Assembly: GCA_937916515.1 (NCBI GenBank)
Contig: CALFSX010000222.1
Coordinates: 1 to 51,279 of the forward strand
DNA length: 51,279 bases
Source of the DNA: an uncultured Planctomycetaceae bacterium
GTDB taxonomy: Bacteria; Planctomycetota; Planctomycetia; Planctomycetales; Planctomycetaceae
Reading direction: 5' to 3'
In this document: piece after piece, positions 15,830 through 25,709 of the stretch
How the letters are laid out: each line of letters starts with the position of its first letter
Numbering within the stretch: position 1 is the first letter of the stretch
Translations under genes and position numbers: made by a program
The notes under the pieces: generated by a model
The model's database searches: none
What the model was told of the DNA's origin: nothing
The model's input: the letters and a program-made list of their open reading frames with translations, nothing else

Positions 15830-18800
15830 TCAGCGTTTTCTGACCTGCAGGATGTACCTCATCAGGTCATTGAATTCCTGTCGATCTTTCAAAAGTCGAA
15901 CCAGGTTGGCTGGCATCAGAGACACTTTGGATTCAATCACCTCTTCGATTTCATCGGCGGCGATTGTAATCGGAGTGGGTTGAGCCAGATTTCGCAGGAC
16001 AACCTGATCGTCGTTTTGTGAAACACGAACGCCAGTGATTGTCTTGCCTGCAGTCGTCAGAACGGTGACCTGAGAAAACTCCTTGTCAATTTTCTGCGAC
16101 GGATGAAGCAGCGAATTGACCAGATCTTCGTCCGACATTTTCGTCTGCAACTTTGTCAGATCCGGTCCCAGACGAGGAGTGCCTGCCGGTGGATCATGAC
16201 AGGCGAAACAGGCCGCTGCCGACTTATAGAACAACGTCTTGCCACGAGCCGCGTTGCCTCGCGACATGGCCAGTTCAGCCAGTTGAACGGCGTTTTCGCT
16301 GAGCAGTTCTTTTTCCAGTTCGACATTGGAAATCACGACCTCAACATCGTCACCTTCCGCCATCAGTTCCTTTTCCAGCGGATGCTGTTCCAGCAACTCT
16401 TCCGGCTTCCAGAACACGCTTCGGCCCGCCGATTCCGCTCGAACTTTGGCTACCGTCTTTGCATCGATGACGGATGCTTTGTTCCCCCACGTATTGCGAA
16501 CAAACGTCAGCACGGCGGCAAGGTCGTCGTCTTTCAAAAGGTCTCGAAACGCGGTCATCGGCGGAACGCCTCGGGCCGGATCGTAGGTCTTGCCGCGAAC
16601 TGTCAGTTTGCCCCACATGCCGTGCAAGGCCAGTTTAATCAGGCGATCTTCGCTTCCGGTTACCCACGGGCTTCCGACCAACGTTGGATAGACAGTTCCA
16701 TTTCCCTGGCCGGTTGTCAGGTGACATGTGGCACAGTGAGATTCACGTTGGAAAATGTCGGCACCTTTTTTGTACACATTGTGGTACTTGCGATCGAGGT
16801 GATTAGGCGGCCGGTAATTCACGATTTTCATTTCCGGCGGAGCGGCAAAGTCTGTGGCCCCCTTGACGTCGAACTTCTCCCAGAAGTGCTTGACCGTACG
16901 AGCGGCCACTGCAGCATGAGGAACTTCAGACGCCAGCAGCTTATTCAGCATGTCCTGATTTTTTACGTCATGCTGCTGATGCAGCCACAACGCTTCCAGC
17001 AAATGGTGAGCTTCCGCTTCGTCGTTGGGGTTGAAGTTGGCGGCCCACTTTACAGCGGCTGCGATAACGGCATCTGAGTCTCGACTGCTGAGTTCAAGGC
17101 GTGAACGGTGGCGAACACCGTTCACAGGATGCTTCAGGTTTTCCAGAAGCGCTTCGATCGGCTGACCGTGAATCGCAACGGGTGCCTGCAGAGGTCGATC
17201 CTTGACCGTCAGTCGCAGAATACGACCGTGCTTGTGGTCGCGACTGGGGTCTCGAATATTGTGCTGCATGTGGCCAATGATCATGTTGTGCCAGTCAGCC
17301 ACGTACAGTGCGCCGTCTTCGCCGACGATTGCGTCGCTAGGACGGAAGTTCCGGTCTTCGCCGTTCAGCAATTCGATTCCAGGCGTGCCCCAGACATCAC
17401 CGTACTCGCGTTTGCCGCCGTCTCCTCGGTCGAGGTCGTATTGTTTAATGCCCAGAAAACCAATCACATTCAGGATCAGAAAATCGTCCTGCATGTCTTC
17501 GGGAAAGTGGCTGGACGAAAGAATCTCGTTGGCCGGAACCGGGCGAAATTCCTGAGTCAGCAACGTGTGCATCTGGAAGCCGTTGTTCTTCGGGCGGACT
17601 TGATACGACTTTCCGCCGGTTCCATCGTTCGCGTAGCAATAGCCCCATGAATCGAAACTGGTTCCGTGTGGATTGGGGCTGTTGGCTGCAATTGGAGTAA
17701 TCGCGAATGTGCGAGGATCGAAGCGATACAGGCCCGAACCGCCGGTGTTCAGGTTTTGCTTCCACGGCGTTTCGTGGTTGTGAACCAGAAAGATTCCGCT
17801 TTGCCAATAGATGCCACCGTCTGGTCCATAGATCAGATTATTGGCCGCATGATGAGTATCTGATGTGCCGAGCCCCTGCAGAATCGGGTAACGAACGTCG
17901 GCCTTGTCATCGCCGTCGGTGTCTTTCAGAAACAGCAGGTCAGGACCAGAAGTCACCAACACGCCGCCGCCCCAGAATTCAAATCCCAGCGGGTTATGCA
18001 CGTGTGCAAACACCTTGCGAGAATCAGCGACTCCGTCGTTGTTGGTGTCCTCAAAAATCATCAGGCTGTCTTTGAGTTCCGCTCCTGGTTCCCACTTGGG
18101 ATACGAATTCCAGCTGGCGGCCCACAGACGACCTTTGCCGTCCACCTGCAACTGCACGGGATTCGCGAAGTCAGGGAACATGACTTCCGACGCAAACACG
18201 TTTAGCTGAAAACCATCGGGCACCTTAATCTGTTTCAGGCTGTCTTCAGGGCTCAGATAGTCTGTGCTCCCTTCCTTGACGGCGCTGGAGCTTTTACTTC
18301 CGCCACCCACATTCGAAATCACTTCAATCGGTGGTGGAACATTGCTGTCATCGACTGCGATTGTTTGCCCTTCGGCAGCCGCCCAAATCACTTTATCGCG
18401 ATTGGCCGACATCAGATCGAGCATCTTCAGTTCATGCGTCAGGACGTCGGCGTTGGTTTGCCCGTCCACGAAACTCAAGACTGACCGACTGCCCCAGATA
18501 TCGTTTCCGTCTGTCGCTCGATAGCGATTGTGCCAGTGCCAGTTCTTGTCTTTAATCGCGGCATACACCGCAGACAGGCTGTTTGCCGGCGGTGCTGGAA
18601 TGCCCAGCAGGCGATCTGAAATGATGCCGGCCAGTTGCTCATAACCTTTGGCGTTCAGGTGAATTCCATTCAGCGTGAATTGTTCGTCGCTGGTCTGAAA
18701 CAGATTCAGCGTCGGGGAATACAAATCAACGAACGTCGCCTGTGAAGCAGCTGCCGCCTTTTGAGTGGCAACTGTGTAGGCTTTGAGATTGGTGTTGAGT

Positions 18801-19354
18801 TCCGTTCCTTCCGGAAGATGCGGGCTGCCCGTGTTTTCGTAGGCAATTGGACTAAACAACACAAAGCGAGCATCAACACCGGCTTGCTTTCGCAACGCAC
18901 GATAGCTTTCAACCAGCTTCACCAGTTCGCCTTCGTACGCGGCTGCACCTGCCGGGCCGGCGTGTGATTCGTTGTATCCGTACATGATAAAGATCACGTC
19001 CGGAGCGACATGCTGCAGGTATTCCGTGTCGTTGGTGAAACCCGCGTTTCTAGGGCGTTTATTGACCATGTCACCGGAAAAGCTCATGTTCCGAAAACGA
19101 ACATTCAGGCCCTTCAAATTGGCCTGCAGCACGGTCTCAACCCAAGGATCATGCTGCATGCGGTCAGCAAGACCATTGCCGAAAATGGCCACGACGTCAT
19201 TCTGTTTGAATTCGAATGACGTGTCCGCGATTGCAGCTGTTGAGCTGAATAGCGTCAACAGCATCATCATCGCGAACGGCAGACGATGCCGTCGGCGGGT
19301 GACACCAGGCGGCGAGGTGTTTAGAAATCGAAAAAGCATCAGGCAGGGTCTCAC
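15830..19354 (-). CDS. Exported SGNH-hydrolase / PVC-type dehydrogenase / di-heme cytochrome c fusion
   Basis: 1174 aa with a long Arg-rich n-region then a signal peptide ([15 protein letters not shown]). Residues about 50-250 are an SGNH/GDSL-hydrolase-like domain ('[13 protein letters not shown]', 'FIMYGYNES', '[15 protein letters not shown]'); the usual catalytic Ser block reads FGNGLAD, so activity is doubtful. Residues about 370-720 match the planctomycete/verrucomicrobial 'membrane-bound dehydrogenase' beta-propeller ('[15 protein letters not shown]', '[15 protein letters not shown]', '[15 protein letters not shown]'). Two c-type heme sites follow, HCATCH (about residue 873) and CFACH (about 1049), the second in the 'PRLGPDLT...LLHPSQKID' heme domain special to this phylum. 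Such proteins are presumed periplasmic sugar or alcohol dehydrogenases that pass electrons to the hemes. A strong terminator follows. Confidence 0.88.
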   Translation of the reverse strand: MRPCLMLFRFLNTSPPGVTRRRHRLPFAMMMLLTLFSSTAAIADTSFEFKQNDVVAIFGNGLADRMQHDPWVETVLQANLKGLNVRFRNMSFSGDMVNKRPRNAGFTNDTEYLQHVAPDVIFIMYGYNESHAGPAGAAAYEGELVKLVESYRALRKQAGVDARFVLFSPIAYENTGSPHLPEGTELNTNLKAYTVATQKAAAASQATFVDLYSPTLNLFQTSDEQFTLNGIHLNAKGYEQLAGIISDRLLGIPAPPANSLSAVYAAIKDKNWHWHNRYRATDGNDIWGSRSVLSFVDGQTNADVLTHELKMLDLMSANRDKVIWAAAEGQTIAVDDSNVPPPIEVISNVGGGSKSSSAVKEGSTDYLSPEDSLKQIKVPDGFQLNVFASEVMFPDFANPVQLQVDGKGRLWAASWNSYPKWEPGAELKDSLMIFEDTNNDGVADSRKVFAHVHNPLGFEFWGGGVLVTSGPDLLFLKDTDGDDKADVRYPILQGLGTSDTHHAANNLIYGPDGGIYWQSGIFLVHNHETPWKQNLNTGGSGLYRFDPRTFAITPIAANSPNPHGTSFDSWGYCYANDGTGGKSYQVRPKNNGFQMHTLLTQEFRPVPANEILSSSHFPEDMQDDFLILNVIGFLGIKQYDLDRGDGGKREYGDVWGTPGIELLNGEDRNFRPSDAIVGEDGALYVADWHNMIIGHMQHNIRDPSRDHKHGRILRLTVKDRPLQAPVAIHGQPIEALLENLKHPVNGVRHRSRLELSSRDSDAVIAAAVKWAANFNPNDEAEAHHLLEALWLHQQHDVKNQDMLNKLLASEVPHAAVAARTVKHFWEKFDVKGATDFAAPPEMKIVNYRPPNHLDRKYHNVYKKGADIFQRESHCATCHLTTGQGNGTVYPTLVGSPWVTGSEDRLIKLALHGMWGKLTVRGKTYDPARGVPPMTAFRDLLKDDDLAAVLTFVRNTWGNKASVIDAKTVAKVRAESAGRSVFWKPEELLEQHPLEKELMAEGDDVEVVISNVELEKELLSENAVQLAELAMSRGNAARGKTLFYKSAAACFACHDPPAGTPRLGPDLTKLQTKMSDEDLVNSLLHPSQKIDKEFSQVTVLTTAGKTITGVRVSQNDDQVVLRNLAQPTPITIAADEIEEVIESKVSLMPANLVRLLKDRQEFNDLMRYILQVRKR

Positions 19355-19377
19355 TGAGGTAAAAAACGTGGATAGGT

Positions 19378-19414
19378 TGGTGTTAGTTGCAGGAATCGAA
19401 CCTGTGGACTTTTC
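19378..19414 (-). tRNA. tRNA 3'-end fragment (T arm, acceptor 3' strand, CCA); 5' part absent
   Basis: Read on the minus strand, this gives a variable-loop-like stretch, a T arm of CAGG / TTCGATT / CCTG, then AACTAAC as acceptor 3' strand, discriminator A and CCA. The matching 5' acceptor (GTTAGTT), D arm and anticodon arm cannot be found: just upstream lies a hairpin repeat (19414-19485) that also occurs at 34582-34652. It is therefore a fragment rather than a working tRNA. It may be a trace of an integration site or of repeat insertion into a tRNA gene. It lies 24 bases before the start of the 1174-aa gene. Confidence 0.4.
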
Positions 19415-19485
19415 TAACGAGGCTGTGCCTCAGACCATTTGAGCTACCGCTCAGAAACGCGACTCCGTCGCTCAGAAAACTTGAC
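19414..19485 (-). repeat. Family C hairpin repeat, copy 1
   Basis: On the minus strand it reads GTCAAGTTTTCTGAGCGACG followed by three consecutive short hairpins: GCGAC/GTCGC, GAGC-GGTA-GCTC and GAGGC-ACA-GCCTC. The plus-strand copy at 34582-34652 keeps the order and most bases, with compensating changes in some stems. Confidence 0.65.
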
Positions 19486-19499
19486 TCAACATGAACAAG

Positions 19500-19799
19500 T
19501 TTGCTGCGATAAAGAAGTGTAAATTAGTTTTCAAGGTATTTGAATGACTATAACACTGTACATTTTGTTGTGGACGAAGTTGCTGGCCAAGTCGCGGAAT
19601 TTGTTTTCATCGCCCAATGGTACGTCAACCGAGTAAGAAGGTCGCTGTAGACCGCGTAATTTGCAACCGTCAATGCAAAATGAGTGTGCTGTGGTTGTTT
19701 TATTTTGAACGAATTAATAGAGGTCAGCAGACAGCACGCGTTCCAATTCAGCTGCTCGAGCCACCTGCCAGCAACAGCACGCTAATATTTAGCACGCGA
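19500..19799. other. Intergenic region, nothing recognised
   Basis: About 300 AT-rich bases between the leader of the 1174-aa gene and the end of the sulfatase gene. No terminator-like hairpin with a T run and no small gene was found. Confidence 0.4.
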
Positions 19800-21974
19800 C
19801 TATTCAGAAATCGTCAGCAGCACGTTTTGAAGTTCGCCGTCAAACGCAAAGTCTGCCTGGTGATCGCCGACGATTCCGGCCAGGTCTGTCCCCACCTGAA
19901 TTCCATCGGCAGGCATCGCGTTCAGCAGTCCAGAGACTTTGCCGCTGGACTGCGTTTGGTTTTCGTAAGCAATGGTCACCGACGCGTCTTTATTCAGAGT
20001 GACCTTCAATGTTCCAGCCTGCTTTGGAGCTGAAGTGGACACAGTCGACAGTTGACCATTGCGTCGCACGGCAAACCAGACTTTGCCTGCTTTTTGATAG
20101 ATTGAAAAGCCGGCCGAGGAACCGCCTTGAGCAACTAGAACTCCCTGAGTGCCCGGCTTGGCAATTTTGATGGATACCGTGAAGGCTTTATCTTTCAGCA
20201 TGGGAGCCTGCGGTTTCGGAAGATCTGTGCCAGCTTTCATGTTGAATTTTTTCTTGTTGGAAAGCTTGCCATCATCCGACTTGCCTTTCGCATACGGAGT
20301 CAGAGGCAACACGTTCGCTCGTTCTGCATAACGTTGCCACATGTCTGTCAGCTTCTTCACCATGGCTGGATCACTGGTTGCCAGGTCATTCTGTTCAGAC
20401 CGATCATTCGCGATGTTGTACAGTTCCCATGGGCCAGTACTACCTTTTGCGACCAGCTTCCAGTCGCCCACTCGGACAGCTCGATTGCCTTCGTGTTCCC
20501 AGTAAATGGCTTCGCGTTCAATGGTCTTGCCGTTAAAGGCGGGAACCAGGCTGCGACCTTCCAACGGAGTAATTGACTGCCCCTTCCATTGAGCGGGATA
20601 GTCGGCTTTAGCAACGTCAACGCAGGTGGCCATAATATCGATTAAGTGACCGGCCTGATGTTCCAGTTCTCCTTTGCGAACGACACCGGCGGGCCAGTGA
20701 GCGATCAAAGGCGTGCTGATACCGCCTTCATGCACCCAATGCTTGTATTCTCGAAACGGCGTATTGGAAACATTGGCCCAGCCACGACCATACGCGATGT
20801 AAGTGTCTGCAGGGCCCGGCATCACATTCGGCCCCTGTACAACGGGCCATCCGTCGCGAGACTTTTCGGGAATCATATTCACCTGCAGCTCATTCGCAGG
20901 CATCGCGATTCCGGGACTTGCGGGACGCTCGATCAGGCCCTTTTTCGGCGTACGACCAAGCCCTTCTGCGCAGCCGCCGTTATCCTGCATAAACAACACT
21001 AAAGTGTTGTCGTAGCGATTGGTGCTTCGAAGGCTGTTCACGATTTTGCCGATGCCCTGATCCATGCGATCCACCATCGCCGCATAAACTTCCATGCAGC
21101 GTCGTTCCCATTCTTTATGTTCAACCTTGTCCCAGTCTTCTGCCTGAGCAGACATCTGTATGTCGGATGGCACCACGCCCAGTTCTTTCATACGTTTCAG
21201 TCGCGATGCTCGGAATGCCGCGTATCCTGCGTCATACCGGCCTTTGTACTTTTCGATGTCCTGTGGCAACGCGTGCATCGGCCAGTGAGCTGCCGTATAG
21301 GCGACATACATAAAGAACGGCTGGTCTGCGTTGGTCGCATGATGTTCGTCGATAAACCGACAGGCGTGGTCGCTGATGGCGTCTGTGTAGTAATAGGTTT
21401 CCGGCTTGTATTCCGGATCTGCTGCGGGAGAAATCTGAGTGTTGTCGCGAGTCAGCGAATTGGGGTCGAAGAAACTTCCGGCTCCATGAATCGTGCCATA
21501 GAACCGATCAAAGCCTCGCTGCAGCGGCCAGTTGTCTTTTGAACCATCCGGCTTCACCTGTTTTGTGACATGCCACTTGCCTGCCATGTACGTTCCATAA
21601 CCGGCACCTCGCAACACTTCGGCCATGGTCATGCAGTGCCGGTTCAGTTCGCCTCTGTAACCATCCAGCCCGTGATCGTCCATCATGTGGCCCACGCCAG
21701 CCTGATGCGGATACAGCCCGCTAAGTAAGGATGCTCTTGTGGGGCAGCAACGAGCTGTGTTGTAGAACTGAGTGAATCGTAATCCGTTCTTGGCAAGTCC
21801 ATCCAGCACGGGCGTATCAATTTCACTGCCGTAGCAACCGATGTCTGAATAGCCCATGTCGTCGGAAAGAATGACGATAATGTTGGGGCGATCGGCGGCG
21901 TTGGAAAACGAAGAAACGGAAAGCCATGCGATCAGCAATATCGAAGAACGCAGCGGTTGGAAGATTCGTTGCAT
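19800..21974 (-). CDS. Exported type I sulfatase (arylsulfatase family)
   Basis: 724 aa with a signal peptide (ILLIAWLSVSSFSNAA). The sulfatase signature is intact: metal-binding Asp38-Asp39 in 'NIIVILSDDMGYSD', and the formylglycine site 'CCPTRASLLSG' with Cys76 in the CxPxR motif, the residue converted to formylglycine. Further family blocks are 'YGTYMAGKWHV', 'YTAAHWPMHALP' and 'VLFMQDNGG'. About 130 extra C-terminal residues ('FTVSIKIAKPGTQGVLVAQG') look like a concanavalin/laminin-G-type beta sandwich. Planctomycetes hold many such enzymes for desulfating algal polysaccharides; the particular substrate is unknown. No formylglycine-generating enzyme gene is in the window. It is transcribed alone. 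Confidence 0.93.
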   Translation of the reverse strand: MQRIFQPLRSSILLIAWLSVSSFSNAADRPNIIVILSDDMGYSDIGCYGSEIDTPVLDGLAKNGLRFTQFYNTARCCPTRASLLSGLYPHQAGVGHMMDDHGLDGYRGELNRHCMTMAEVLRGAGYGTYMAGKWHVTKQVKPDGSKDNWPLQRGFDRFYGTIHGAGSFFDPNSLTRDNTQISPAADPEYKPETYYYTDAISDHACRFIDEHHATNADQPFFMYVAYTAAHWPMHALPQDIEKYKGRYDAGYAAFRASRLKRMKELGVVPSDIQMSAQAEDWDKVEHKEWERRCMEVYAAMVDRMDQGIGKIVNSLRSTNRYDNTLVLFMQDNGGCAEGLGRTPKKGLIERPASPGIAMPANELQVNMIPEKSRDGWPVVQGPNVMPGPADTYIAYGRGWANVSNTPFREYKHWVHEGGISTPLIAHWPAGVVRKGELEHQAGHLIDIMATCVDVAKADYPAQWKGQSITPLEGRSLVPAFNGKTIEREAIYWEHEGNRAVRVGDWKLVAKGSTGPWELYNIANDRSEQNDLATSDPAMVKKLTDMWQRYAERANVLPLTPYAKGKSDDGKLSNKKKFNMKAGTDLPKPQAPMLKDKAFTVSIKIAKPGTQGVLVAQGGSSAGFSIYQKAGKVWFAVRRNGQLSTVSTSAPKQAGTLKVTLNKDASVTIAYENQTQSSGKVSGLLNAMPADGIQVGTDLAGIVGDHQADFAFDGELQNVLLTISE

Positions 21975-22604
21975 AAGATTTGGGTGAGCTTCGAAACTGG
22001 AAGGTGATTGCGGAACGTAGTCCGGGTGTGGGCGTAGTCAGGTCGTCTGAATTGTCAGGCTACCAAGTCGCCCGGCCAAATTCCAAGCCGTTGGCGGCGT
22101 CTTAAGATATCTACGTTATTGTGTCCGCAGAATGAGCTGTGCCAATGGTGGAAGGCCGATCGCGGTGCCGGCAAGCATTCGGGGCTTCCTCTACAAACTT
22201 AGTCCACCCGAGAAGCCTGCAGGCCTGCAGTGGGAATGCCGCTGCTGTAACGCAATCGCCGGGGCAAGAGCTTGTAAATATCTGAGCAGTTGCGCGTTGC
22301 TTTCGTGGTCTGCCGAGTATAATTCCAGACTGCGGCGCACTTTTGCTCTGGTTTTGAGGCCTTTCAGTACTTTCTTCTTTGTCGGGAAGAGACGCGTGAA
22401 AGGCGAAAAATCCAGTGTTTTTTAGTGACTGGTGCCGGATTATTGGCTGGAAGTCAGTTATTCGATCCAGTTTTCGCCGCATTCAGCCGATCAGGCTGGA
22501 AATTCAGGCGGTGGATCATTAACTTCCCCTGCCTACTGTATTTCGGTCTGGGGTATCAGTGTTGCCCGGACAAAACCAAGTCGATCCTTAACGATCATCG
22601 ATTC
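21975..22604. other. Intergenic region between divergent sulfatase and rpsT
   Basis: A divergent promoter region of about 630 bases. A 123-codon minus frame (22111-22482) is open but has no ribosome binding site or recognisable domain and is rich in Arg, Ser and Pro, as shadow frames are. No riboswitch was identified. Confidence 0.4.
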
Positions 22605-22874
22605 ATGCCAAATATTGCAGCTGCCAAAAAGTATCTGAAACAGAGTTCAGCTCGTCGATTGCGAAATCGTATGCAGCGTTCCGTTCTGCGTAACAGAATC
22701 AAGGGATTCCGTACTCTGATGGAAGCCGGTACAACTCAGGAAGAAGCGGATAAGCAATTCGCTCTTGTTGTTAAGTGCCTTGACCAGTCAGCCGCTAAGA
22801 ATCTGATTCACGCCAACGTTGCTTCTCGTACGAAGTCTCGTCTTGCTGCGTTGAAGAAGAAGACTCTTAGCTAA
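22605..22874 (+). CDS. rpsT: 30S ribosomal protein S20
   Basis: 89 aa starting MPNIAAAKKYLKQSSARRLR; the frame is open 60 codons further up, but S20 starts here. The basic three-helix composition and 'RNRMQRSVLRNRIKGFRTLM', 'HANVASRTKSRLAALKKK' are typical of S20, which binds 16S rRNA early in small-subunit assembly. It is monocistronic, with a terminator at 22906-22940. Confidence 0.95.
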   Translation: MPNIAAAKKYLKQSSARRLRNRMQRSVLRNRIKGFRTLMEAGTTQEEADKQFALVVKCLDQSAAKNLIHANVASRTKSRLAALKKKTLS

Positions 22875-22905
22875 GCATTCGTGCTGAAATCAGCATAATA
22901 TCAAT

Positions 22906-22940
22906 GTGGCTGCGATTCTTCGGGATCGCTGCCACTTTTT
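22906..22940 (+). terminator. Rho-independent terminator of rpsT
   Basis: Hairpin arms gtggctgcgat / atcgctgccac (one T-T mismatch) around an 8-base loop, followed by five T. It lies 31 bases after the rpsT stop. Confidence 0.85.
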
Positions 22941-23008
22941 GTTGCGCGGTGTCTACCTCGCTGCTCGCCTCGCATCCAGGGGTTGAGCTTCTGCCGCAAG
23001 AGTGAACT

Positions 23009-23134
23009 TAGAGTCTTACTGAAAATTATGCGCGCATGTTGGTCGTAGCGACAACGGAGCGGCTCGGCGATTCGAGCGTTACACGTCTTCCCGCCAACCA
23101 CGCCACTGGGTCAAGGGCGAAGCCCTTGTTAGGC
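23009..23134 (-). repeat. Family A repeat, copy 2 (full length, inverted)
   Basis: It matches copy 1 in reverse: it runs from TTAGAGTCTTACTGAAAATT (3' end of the element) to GGGCGAAGCCCTTGTTAG (5' end). The 7-bp hairpin with TTC loop is perfect. It lies between rpsT and the thioesterase gene. Confidence 0.85.
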
Positions 23135-23195
23135 TGACGCCTCGATGCCTGAAAGCGACGTAATTCGAAGGCCCGCCTGACTGTGAAGAGTTAAG

Positions 23196-23648
23196 ATGCC
23201 ACTGAACGACGCTGATTCGCCCTTTTTTCATATGGAATGGGTCGTTGCCGAAGAAGTCATTGACCGCAATCTGCATGTAAACAACGTCGCCTATGTTAAG
23301 TGGATGCAGGACGTTGCGGTTACTCACTCCAAAGCGTGTATTGGTCCTGACGCTGTGCGAGCCAACGGCTACACCTGGGTGGCAAGGTCTCACCACATCG
23401 AATACCTGAAGCCCGCTGTGCTGGGTGATGTGATTGATATTTCGACGTGGTTGACCAGCATTCGTCGAGTCCGTTGCCAGCGGAAATATGAATTTCGCCG
23501 TTTGGCAGATGACCAGTTGATTGCTCGAGGAGAAACGGACTGGGTGTTTGTCGACGCGGAATCCGGTAGGCCGGCGTCCATTCCGGATTCCATCAGGACA
23601 GCATTTCCAATTGTTCCGGCAGAAGGTGACACATCCACAACTAAGTGA
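23196..23648 (+). CDS. Acyl-CoA thioesterase (4HBT/YbgC-FadM hotdog family)
   Basis: 150 aa. The hotdog-fold signature 'EVIDRNLHVNNVAYVKWMQD' carries the active-site Asp/His/Asn-Asn arrangement of 4-hydroxybenzoyl-CoA-type thioesterases (usual DxxGHxNNxxY; here Gly is replaced by Leu), followed by 'RSHHIEYLKPAVLGDVIDIS', as in YbgC/FadM. These enzymes release free acids from short- to long-chain acyl-CoA in the cytosol. It stands alone 155 bases before a kinase gene; the substrate is unknown. Confidence 0.85.
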   Translation: MPLNDADSPFFHMEWVVAEEVIDRNLHVNNVAYVKWMQDVAVTHSKACIGPDAVRANGYTWVARSHHIEYLKPAVLGDVIDISTWLTSIRRVRCQRKYEFRRLADDQLIARGETDWVFVDAESGRPASIPDSIRTAFPIVPAEGDTSTTK

Positions 23649-23802
23649 ATCCTGTGCGGTTGAGGCAGGTCGACGGGTGGCCGTGGTACGGGCGAAATCA
23701 CGGATTTCGTTCGGAAATTCATTCGATGAACACACGCAAGGGCGGTAAGTTGCGAGCGTTTTCCATGTTCGGCGGAACTTTGTCCTGCTACCATTTCAGA
23801 CT

Positions 23803-25533
23803 ATGAATTCAGCAGACAACAACCAGGACGACGAACGCGAAGAACGGCTGGCAGATGTGCTGGACGCGATGCTGAACGGATCGCGCAACGGGTCATCCGC
23901 TGAACTTCTGGATCAGGCCGTTCGCGAAAACCCTGATCTGGAACAGGACATTCGAGAACTTTATGCCACCGCGATGATCGCCAGCGATGTCGCCATGTTT
24001 CAATCGGCTGAAGTAAGTCGCATTCTGGATGGTTCCGGCAGCAACCCGGTACTTTCGCCAACTGGCTCGGCGGTTGGCAGCAGTATTGGTGATTACGACT
24101 TGCAGGAAGAAGTCGGTCGCGGCGGCATGGGAGTCGTATATCGAGCCTACCAGCGCAGCCTTGATCGAATCGTCGCGTTAAAGATGATTCCTAATGCGGC
24201 GTTTGCGGCAAGTCAGGATCTTGCCAGACTTCGCGCAGAAGCACTTGCCGCTGCTCGCTTGAATCATCCCAACATTGTTCCCGTTTACGAAGTGGGCGAA
24301 CACAACGGGCAACCGTGGTTCAGTATGCAGTTTCTTGAAGGCGTGACGCTGTCGCAACGTCTGGCAAACGGCCCGATGAACGCGGAGCAGGCCGTGAAGC
24401 TGTTAATTCCGGTTGTGGAAGCAATCGGTTCGGCTCACCGATCCGGCGTACTGCATCGCGACCTGAAACCGTCAAACATCCTGATTTCAGTCGATGGAGA
24501 ACCCTACGTGACCGACTTCGGTCTGGCCAAACGAGTTCCCGTCCCGAGCGAAACCGTGCCCAGCGAAAGAGCGGCAGGCGATGGCCGTAAAGAAGACGCC
24601 AACCTGACGCTTAGCGGATCAATTCTGGGAACTCCATCGTGGATGTCTCCCGAACAGGCGGCTGGCCAGACGGCTTCAATCGATGTCACCACGGACGTGT
24701 ACAGCCTGGGAGCAATTCTGTTCGCGTTGCTGACAGGGCGTCCGCCGTTTCAGTCGTCCAGTCCTCTGGATACGTTGCTGATGGTGATGGAACAGGACCC
24801 GCCGGCCATTCGAGTTCTTAATTCCAGAATCGACGCGGACCTGGAAATGGTGGTAATGAAGTGCCTGCAGAAGCCTCGCGATCTGCGATATTCTTCCGCT
24901 GACGAACTGGCTGCAGACTTGCGAGCATGGTTGAATCACGAACCGGTTCAGGCACGACAATCGACGGTGATGAACGTGATTACTCGGTTGTTCAGAGAAT
25001 CGCATCATGCCGCAATTCTTCAGAACTGGGGACTGCTTTGGATGTGGCACAGCCTGGTACTGTTGGTGCTGTGCTTCACCACAAACGCATTTCAGTTTGC
25101 CGGAATCACGTCTCGCCTGCCATACATTGGACTGTGGGTGTTTGGGCTCGGCATGTGGGCCGCCATTTTCTGGAATTTGCGAAGTCGTTCCGGCCCGATT
25201 ACAGCTATTGAACGCCAGGTGGCTCATGTTTGGGGCGGCAGTATGATCGCTTCGTCGATGCTGTTCTGGGTAGAATACGTGTTGGGTGAACCCGTGCTGG
25301 AGTTCTCTCCCGTGTTGGGTTGCATCGCCGGAATTGTGTTCTTAGCGAAGGCGGGGATGCTTTCGGGGCAATTCTATTTTCAATCGATCGCGTTGTTCGG
25401 ATCATCCGTTGTGATGGCTGCGATGAGCCGCAACGCTCCTGTCAATTACAGCATTTCGCTGTTCGGCATCGTCTCCGGCCTGGCCTTCTTCATTCCCGGC
25501 CTGAAGTACTACCGCCAACAGCGAAGACGTTGA
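23803..25533 (+). CDS. Hanks-type serine/threonine protein kinase with C-terminal membrane helices
   Basis: 576 aa. After a roughly 95-residue N-terminal region rich in acidic residues, the kinase domain (about 98-375) has the glycine loop 'VGRGGMGVVYRAY', Lys127 in 'IVALKMIP', the catalytic loop 'HRDLKPSN' (Asp220, Asn225), 'TDFG' (Asp238) and 'GTPSWMSPEQ', so it should be active. From about residue 405 several hydrophobic helices ('LLWMWHSLVLLVLCFTT', 'LPYIGLWVFGLGMWAAIFW') form a multi-pass membrane tail in place of the usual extracytoplasmic sensor repeats. Planctomycetes have many such kinases. Targets are unknown and there is no partner phosphatase nearby. Confidence 0.93.
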   Translation: MNSADNNQDDEREERLADVLDAMLNGSRNGSSAELLDQAVRENPDLEQDIRELYATAMIASDVAMFQSAEVSRILDGSGSNPVLSPTGSAVGSSIGDYDLQEEVGRGGMGVVYRAYQRSLDRIVALKMIPNAAFAASQDLARLRAEALAAARLNHPNIVPVYEVGEHNGQPWFSMQFLEGVTLSQRLANGPMNAEQAVKLLIPVVEAIGSAHRSGVLHRDLKPSNILISVDGEPYVTDFGLAKRVPVPSETVPSERAAGDGRKEDANLTLSGSILGTPSWMSPEQAAGQTASIDVTTDVYSLGAILFALLTGRPPFQSSSPLDTLLMVMEQDPPAIRVLNSRIDADLEMVVMKCLQKPRDLRYSSADELAADLRAWLNHEPVQARQSTVMNVITRLFRESHHAAILQNWGLLWMWHSLVLLVLCFTTNAFQFAGITSRLPYIGLWVFGLGMWAAIFWNLRSRSGPITAIERQVAHVWGGSMIASSMLFWVEYVLGEPVLEFSPVLGCIAGIVFLAKAGMLSGQFYFQSIALFGSSVVMAAMSRNAPVNYSISLFGIVSGLAFFIPGLKYYRQQRRR

Positions 25534-25709
25534 AGCCATCTGCCTCGAAGCATTTCCGCCACCAAACGGGGTGCAGTCACGGATTGTGGCCGAATTGAGA
25601 TTATTGGCGATGGGTGGCCCGCGTTTCGTTCGCGCGTTTCCTTCGCAAGCTCAGCCCAACCTTCGGCCACCCATATGAAAACGGCGGTCTCGTTTTCTGG
25701 CGGACCTAC

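Noticed and set aside
16103-17077. Plus-strand open frame of 324 codons
   Set aside because: Antisense to the 1174-aa gene, whose heme sites and domains are clear; the plus translation has no family features.
19378-19485. Complete tRNA gene on the minus strand
   Set aside because: Only the T arm, acceptor 3' strand and CCA fit; no 5' acceptor partner or anticodon arm can be folded.
22111-22482. Minus-strand open frame of 123 codons
   Set aside because: No ribosome binding site, signal or domain; composition like a shadow frame.
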